Source: a virus
DNA length: 41,349 nucleotides
Reading direction: 5' to 3' (one strand)
Virus record (IMG/VR): IMGVR_UViG_3300013100_000007
Location: 1-41,349 of that record
The position numbers and the translations under genes are program-made. The first letter of the stretch is position 1. Each line of letters opens with the position of its first letter. The notes below the pieces were generated by a model. That model was given only the letters and a program-made list of their open reading frames with translations, did no database searches and was not told the origin of the DNA. This document shows, piece after piece, positions 36,810 through 41,349 of the stretch.

Positions 36810-38080
36810 TGAATATAATTATAAAGAAACCAAAACTAACCAGCTATCAAATAGGATTTCTTTATAATGACAGCCGGTTTACAATAACAGAAGCGTCTAC
36901 CAAAGTCGGTAAGACGTTTTCTCATATATGGTGGATTTATGAACAGGCTCATGCGGAATGGAATAAAGAAAATTACAATCATTGGTGGGTGGCTCCTGTT
37001 TATGCTCAGGCTAAAATTGCTTTTAACCGAATGAAAGCTAAAGTTTCTAAAACAGGACTTTATAAAATAAATGAAAGTAATTTAATTATCACAACTCCAA
37101 TAGGAACACATATTCATTTTAAATCAGCTGAAAAGCCTGATAACTTATTCGGAGAAGATGTTTATAGCTGTGTATTCGATGAAGCTCCTAGAGCGAGAGC
37201 ATCTGCATTTTATGCCTTACGTTCTACTCTAACCGCAACAGGGGGTAAAATGAAGCTTATAGGTAATTTCGGAGGTGTGGCAAATTGGATGCACCAGTTA
37301 AAAGAAAAGGCAAAAAACGATAAAGAGTATTCATATTTTAAAATAACAGCTTGGGATGCAGTAAAAGAAGGTATTTTAGCGGAATCTGAAATATTACAAG
37401 CACAAAAAGATTTGCCAGATAAAATATTCAAACAATTGTATTTGGCAGAAGAACAGGAAAGCGATGATCAACTATGCAGCTATGATGCAATTAATTCTTT
37501 ATGGACTAATAGTTTTGTTGATAAAGGACAAATGTACATTACCGCGGATATCGCTTTGCATGGATCAGATAAATTTATTGTTATCGTTTGGGAAGGATTT
37601 AGAGTTGTTGAATTGATTGAGGTTGATAAGTGTGATGCAAAAGAAGTTGAAGAACTTTTAAAAGCAACTGCAGAAAAATATAAAGTGATGCGTTCAAACA
37701 TTGTTTATGATGCAGATGGATTAGGTTCTTTTTTATTGGGATATCTTAAAGGTGCCAAGCCGTTCAATAACGGATCAAAGCCAATTAAAAGCCAAAACTA
37801 CAAGAACCTTAAAAGTGAATGCGGTTACGAATTGGCAAAATTAGTAAATGAAGGAGGGATGTACTTTGATACAGAATTAGACAGATCAGAAATAATAAAA
37901 GAGTTTGAGTGCTTACAATCCTATGAATTAGACAAAGAAGGCAAGATTCAGTTATTGCCAAAAGCTAAGATAAAAGAATTGATCGGACATTCTCCAGATA
38001 AGTTAGATGCATTTACAATGCGCATGTATTTCGAATTAAAACCTAAATCAAAAGTAAGAACAAGCTCGTACCATGAATGA
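36809..38080 (+). CDS. terL: Terminase large subunit
   Basis: A 423-residue packaging motor. The ATPase half has a Walker A-like EASTKVGKT (about 28-36) and Walker B CVFDEAPRA (about 121-129). The nuclease half has Asp247 in MYITADIALHGSDK, Asp301 and Asp303 in IVYDADGLG, and Asp397/Asp400 in SPDKLDAF, the acidic cluster of the RNase H-like fold. It pumps DNA into the prohead and cuts concatemers. It overlaps the next gene by 8 bases. Confidence 0.92.
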   Translation: MNIIIKKPKLTSYQIGFLYNDSRFTITEASTKVGKTFSHIWWIYEQAHAEWNKENYNHWWVAPVYAQAKIAFNRMKAKVSKTGLYKINESNLIITTPIGTHIHFKSAEKPDNLFGEDVYSCVFDEAPRARASAFYALRSTLTATGGKMKLIGNFGGVANWMHQLKEKAKNDKEYSYFKITAWDAVKEGILAESEILQAQKDLPDKIFKQLYLAEEQESDDQLCSYDAINSLWTNSFVDKGQMYITADIALHGSDKFIVIVWEGFRVVELIEVDKCDAKEVEELLKATAEKYKVMRSNIVYDADGLGSFLLGYLKGAKPFNNGSKPIKSQNYKNLKSECGYELAKLVNEGGMYFDTELDRSEIIKEFECLQSYELDKEGKIQLLPKAKIKELIGHSPDKLDAFTMRMYFELKPKSKVRTSSYHE

Positions 38081-38594
38081 CGCATTAAACTCAATATCAA
38101 ACGAAGACTTCAATTTTTTGGTTAAAAATGGAAAAAGAACTTCTATTTTGCTTAACTTTGATTTCGAAAGCTTAATTTATTCTTCATGGGGAATGATTAA
38201 AGAAACAATTCCTGAGCTTTGTTTAAAAGGAGAATTTGATAAATTGTTTTATTTGATGCTTAAGGAAAGAGGAATAAATGTTTTTGTAAATGACATTCAT
38301 CAAATACCATTAAAAAAAGCAGTTGGGTTTATTCTTTGGATTAAAGACGAAATGAATACTATTCAAGAATTAGAAAAAACTTATTTGGTTTCTTCACCAA
38401 ATGCTAAAATGGTTCAAGCTGGAATACATAGATTAAATCAAATAGGAATAATGAATACTATAGACCATTTTGCAAAAACATACGGCTACAAGCATGAAGA
38501 AGTAAAAAATTTAAGATACAGTTTAATATTTGATATTCAATATAGAGATATAATAATGAGTGAAATAACTGAGAAGTTAGCAAAACAGAAATAA
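38073..38594 (+). CDS. Neck/tail region protein
   Basis: A 173-residue, mostly helical protein overlapping the terminase end by 8 bases. It resembles uncharacterised proteins that lie downstream of terminases in Bacteroidetes phages. A connector or tail-assembly role is inferred from position only. Confidence 0.55.
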   Translation: MNDALNSISNEDFNFLVKNGKRTSILLNFDFESLIYSSWGMIKETIPELCLKGEFDKLFYLMLKERGINVFVNDIHQIPLKKAVGFILWIKDEMNTIQELEKTYLVSSPNAKMVQAGIHRLNQIGIMNTIDHFAKTYGYKHEEVKNLRYSLIFDIQYRDIIMSEITEKLAKQK

Positions 38595-38605
38595 ACCAAA
38601 AACAA

Positions 38606-39106
38606 ATGATTATGATTGACCTAAAAGAATGTATTAAATGTTGTATTGAAAATTGTACAGCAGAAGAAGCGACTGAAAGGCTTTATAAATTTGTAAATGA
38701 TTCTTTAGAATTAAAAGAAAAAGAAATTCAATTAATAAACTCAATTAAAATTCCAGATATTTTAAAAGGGAATAAAGAATACATAAATGATAAATTATAT
38801 TTAATGAACATACCAGGTTGTATTGTATTAAACGAAATAAGTGAAATTATTTATAATATAATTAAAACAGCTTTAGAAGGAAGATGTCTAGTTTTTACAA
38901 ATGATGAAGATTTTAATGGTTTTATAAAAGAACATGTTACGATAAAATATGATTTTCAAGATCAATCAAGAATATTTTATTTAGATGGTATACCTTTTTT
39001 ATTCCATTCTTATAAATATGTTGATACATCGTTTTTAGAAACAGCTTCTAAGCATTCGGGTAATATTAATTTAACTGCATCTCACGGTGCTTTTAGATAT
39101 TTATAA
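38606..39106 (+). CDS. Hypothetical protein, possible inserted gene
   Basis: A 166-residue protein with several Cys near the start (CIKCCIENC) and a more AT-rich, Ile/Asn-rich composition than its neighbours. It is set off by 11 bases on the upstream side. A second ATG at 38612 is an alternative start. It does not look like a standard tail gene and may be a cargo gene (moron). Confidence 0.5.
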   Translation: MIMIDLKECIKCCIENCTAEEATERLYKFVNDSLELKEKEIQLINSIKIPDILKGNKEYINDKLYLMNIPGCIVLNEISEIIYNIIKTALEGRCLVFTNDEDFNGFIKEHVTIKYDFQDQSRIFYLDGIPFLFHSYKYVDTSFLETASKHSGNINLTASHGAFRYL

Positions 39107-39108
39107 TA

Positions 39109-39603
39109 ATGTTTGATTTAGTAAAATTCTGGCAGGATCAGATAAACAAATGGAACGAAGATGAAAAGTGCGGTTTGTGCTTTGAATTTAGCGCGCCTTT
39201 AGTTAATTCACAAATTAACGCTACAGAATCAGAAACTTGCTGCGTAAACATTTTTATGACCGATGTAAAGTTTCGTGAAGACAAAGTAATTAATTCAATT
39301 ACTCAATTACAGCAATCATCAAAATGCATTTGGAATTTTACTTTGTACGCTGTGATTCAAAAAGATTTAGGAATAAATAATTATAACGAACAAAAAGAAT
39401 ATCCAGTTACTGAAAGCAAATGGAATACTGTTTTTTATCCTATTATTCAATGTTTAGGCTGTGATAATATTTTAGATTATTGTGAGATACTAGGTTATAA
39501 AATTGAGGTTAGACAGAATGGAGATGCTACATTGGTTCATAATTATTTAGATAGTAATTGGAATGGATGGAAGATTAATTACAGTTTCACAATTAATAAA
39601 TAG
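39109..39603 (+). CDS. Neck/tail region protein
   Basis: A 164-residue protein. Strand-rich with a central helix and several Cys residues. Length and location between terminase and tail completion genes fit a tail terminator or head-tail joining protein, which is a guess from context. Confidence 0.5.
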   Translation: MFDLVKFWQDQINKWNEDEKCGLCFEFSAPLVNSQINATESETCCVNIFMTDVKFREDKVINSITQLQQSSKCIWNFTLYAVIQKDLGINNYNEQKEYPVTESKWNTVFYPIIQCLGCDNILDYCEILGYKIEVRQNGDATLVHNYLDSNWNGWKINYSFTINK

Positions 39604-39606
39604 GCT

Positions 39607-39870
39607 ATGATTAAAATAGAAGAAAATGGATTCAATTATGACGATATGTTTTATGATATTACTGATTTAGATAATCTGTTTGACTTACAGAAAGAATTAT
39701 TGCAAAAAGAAAAAATATATTTCACATTGCCAGAATGTATAAATATTTGGCAAAATTATTCTTGGTCAGTTTCCGCTAGCTGGTTATTTTTTCCAAAAGA
39801 AAACAAGGTAGAAGAAATAAAGAGTTGTTATAGAGGTTTTGTTTCTTTTGAAGAATTAAGCAATGGCTAA
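39607..39870 (+). CDS. Small hypothetical protein of the tail operon
   Basis: An 87-residue acidic protein with many aromatic residues. It overlaps the next gene by 8 bases. Function unknown. Confidence 0.5.
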   Translation: MIKIEENGFNYDDMFYDITDLDNLFDLQKELLQKEKIYFTLPECINIWQNYSWSVSASWLFFPKENKVEEIKSCYRGFVSFEELSNG

Positions 39871-40339
39871 CGAAACAACAATTCAAATAAGCGAAGAATT
39901 ATATCTAAACGTTTTGCAAGGAGTTATTGATAATTTCCTTAAGCCGAAGTTTATTGAATTAGGAATGAATTCAACAGGCGAATGGCTAAACACAATACAG
40001 CCTAGAATTGTTGAAGGACGCGGAGAGATTTGGGGTGCGGATTACACCTATTTTTTAGCTAATGGACGCGCTCCAGGAAGAAGACCGCCAGTAAGTGCAT
40101 TATTGCCTTGGGTAAACGCAAAATTTGGAATAGGAGGACAAGAAGCTTTGTCAATAGCTTTCGCAGTAGCGACTAAAATAGGAAATGAAGGAACACGATT
40201 TTATCCAGAAGGAACTGATTTATTAGAAATACTAAATTCAAATGAAGTAAAGCAGTATATTTACACTAATTTAGGCCAAGCATTAACAGCAGAAATAACT
40301 TTAATTTTAAGAAAGCAGATAGATGATAATTTCTCATGA
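39863..40339 (+). CDS. Tail completion / neck protein (HK97 gp10-like)
   Basis: A 158-residue protein with YTYFLANGRAPGRRPPVSALLPWVNAKFG and IAFAVATKIGNEGTRFYPEG. This matches the signature pattern of HK97 gp10-type and related virion morphogenesis proteins (Y-x-x-FL-x-x-GR-x-PG...PPV...W...A-x-IAK-I...GT). Such proteins join or complete the tail. It overlaps the next gene by 17 bases. Confidence 0.7.
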   Translation: MANETTIQISEELYLNVLQGVIDNFLKPKFIELGMNSTGEWLNTIQPRIVEGRGEIWGADYTYFLANGRAPGRRPPVSALLPWVNAKFGIGGQEALSIAFAVATKIGNEGTRFYPEGTDLLEILNSNEVKQYIYTNLGQALTAEITLILRKQIDDNFS

Positions 40340-41183
40340 TTTAAATCAGAACGGTTATTTAATCAACAATGAAATTTGGTTTACAATTTCAGCTGATAAC
40401 CTTGTGCGTTATTTTAATGTTGTATTACAGAATTTATCTAATGGAAAAGTAAGCAGTACATTTACATGTTACGCTGACCAGAACAACAAAGCTTTTGTAA
40501 ATATCCAATCAGTAGTAAAGGGGTTATTCGATGTTCCAAATGGTATAGATAAAAACTATACTAAAATTAGAATTACAATTACTTCTAATGACGGCACAAG
40601 CATAAACTTTACTAAAGACTTTGTTAGAGGCGGTAGGCGTGTAAACAATGTAAACCAAACAGCAACACCAAACCAAACATTAAGACTTGCTTCACAGCTT
40701 CCTGTATGGGCAGGTTATCCGATAAACGATTATTATTTAAACCCAAATTATTCAATTTCAATTTTAGGATTAGCAGATGTTACCGGGATTGATTACAGAC
40801 GCGTTAAAGGTTGCAATAATCAATACATAAAATTCTTAAACCAAAATGGCGGATATTCATATTGGCTTTTCGAAAGTTTTTCAAACAAAGAAACCGGCAC
40901 TGGAATCGGAACCTTAATTGATTCAACAAACAAGCTTTTAGATTTAGGAGCAGAAAGCAGAAGTGAGCTATCAGTTTATTCAAAAATACCACAACCATAC
41001 AAACAGTACATAAATGATTTAATTGTTTCTCAGGATGTTTATTTGTATCGAAATGCACAATGGGAAAAGATATTCGTAAAATCAAATTCAGTTGAAATTG
41101 ACAATGTTAAAAAAGCTTATTCTGTAAATCTGCAATTAGATTTAAATTACAGATTCAATCCTTCTTTGTTATGGTCGAATTAA
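40323..41183 (+). CDS. Tail structural protein
   Basis: A 286-residue strand-rich protein with many Asn, Ser and aromatic residues. It sits between the tail completion gene and the large tail protein that crosses the window ends, and overlaps the latter by 13 bases. A tail-tip, distal-tail or tube-associated role is inferred from position. No motif recognised. Confidence 0.6.
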   Translation: MIISHDLNQNGYLINNEIWFTISADNLVRYFNVVLQNLSNGKVSSTFTCYADQNNKAFVNIQSVVKGLFDVPNGIDKNYTKIRITITSNDGTSINFTKDFVRGGRRVNNVNQTATPNQTLRLASQLPVWAGYPINDYYLNPNYSISILGLADVTGIDYRRVKGCNNQYIKFLNQNGGYSYWLFESFSNKETGTGIGTLIDSTNKLLDLGAESRSELSVYSKIPQPYKQYINDLIVSQDVYLYRNAQWEKIFVKSNSVEIDNVKKAYSVNLQLDLNYRFNPSLLWSN

Positions 41184-41349
41184 TCATAAATAATAATTTA
41201 ATTGATTTACCAAAATCAACAAACACAAAATTTACAAAGCAAATTTCAGATATATTTGATATTGCTAATGTTGCAGTTTCTTATACTACTTCATTTGAAT
41301 TTGAATTCACTCCTGCAAATACTCAGGCAATGCAGTTTTTGGGAATACC
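41171..41349 (+). CDS. Start of the tail protein that continues at base 2
   Basis: The start ATG at 41171 overlaps the end of the preceding gene by 13 bases. The frame runs through the terminal repeat to the end of the window and is the same frame as the gene ending at 1876, giving 643 residues in total on the circle. Confidence 0.85.
   Translation, partial: MVELIINNNLIDLPKSTNTKFTKQISDIFDIANVAVSYTTSFEFEFTPANTQAMQFLGI
41227..41349. repeat. Terminal direct repeat, right copy
   Basis: Identical over 123 bases to 1-123. See the left copy: it shows that the record is a circular or circularly permuted genome opened inside a tail gene. Confidence 0.95.

Noticed and set aside
1-41349. tRNA or rRNA genes
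   Set aside because: No cloverleaf with conserved T-loop sequence or CCA end was noticed on either strand; a dedicated scan (tRNAscan-SE) would be decisive.

Overview
The window is almost certainly one complete genome of a small tailed bacteriophage that infects a Flavobacterium-like member of the Bacteroidetes. The first 123 bases (1-123) are repeated exactly as the last 123 (41227-41349), and a tail gene that starts at 41171 reads in frame through this overlap into base 2. The molecule is therefore circular, or circularly permuted, with a unit of 41,226 bp. Host evidence: AT-rich DNA; promoters of the Bacteroidetes type (TTG, 19 bases, TAnnTTTG); A-rich leaders without Shine-Dalgarno sites; a tail-fibre gene with a typical Flavobacteriia-style signal peptide; and gene families common in Flavobacteriia. 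No integrase, partition gene or clear lysogeny module is visible, so a lytic lifestyle is likely but not proven.

Layout. 35.3-41.3 kb, continuing at 1-5.4 kb: a late operon with a glycosyltransferase, small and large terminase, neck and tail genes and a 1005-residue tape measure. 5.4-6.2 kb: a compact three-gene operon on the minus strand, the only minus-strand genes, sharing a two-way terminator with the tail operon. 6.4-14.9 kb: prohead protease (with a possible nested scaffold), major capsid protein, a duplicated structural protein, portal, adaptor and tail-fibre genes. 15.0-17.3 kb: lysis cassette of three membrane proteins, a GH19 endolysin and a one-piece spanin, closed by two terminators. 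17.5-35.2 kb: early region of mostly tiny genes around recombination (YqaJ exonuclease, NinB-like, NinG) and replication (DUF6291-type initiator, TOPRIM primase-helicase, an SSB-like protein), with an HNH nuclease and an orphan DNA methyltransferase. No DNA polymerase gene is present, so the host replisome is probably used.

The most striking signal is a set of three ~100-nt RNAs (6223-6322 minus, 24872-24975 plus, 31620-31717 plus). Each starts just after a TATATTTG box. Each folds into a 5' hairpin and a 3' terminator hairpin whose apical loop is perfectly complementary, over 8 nt, to the loop of the first hairpin. The loop pairs differ in sequence in all three copies while pairing is kept, which is internal covariation. 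Each RNA sits directly upstream of a gene or operon. I do not recognise this as a known RNA family. Other notable features are a duplicated cassette of four tiny genes whose junctions are conserved while gene interiors differ, a shared C-terminal (S/T)PSV in three virion proteins, and iteron-like repeats inside the initiator gene.
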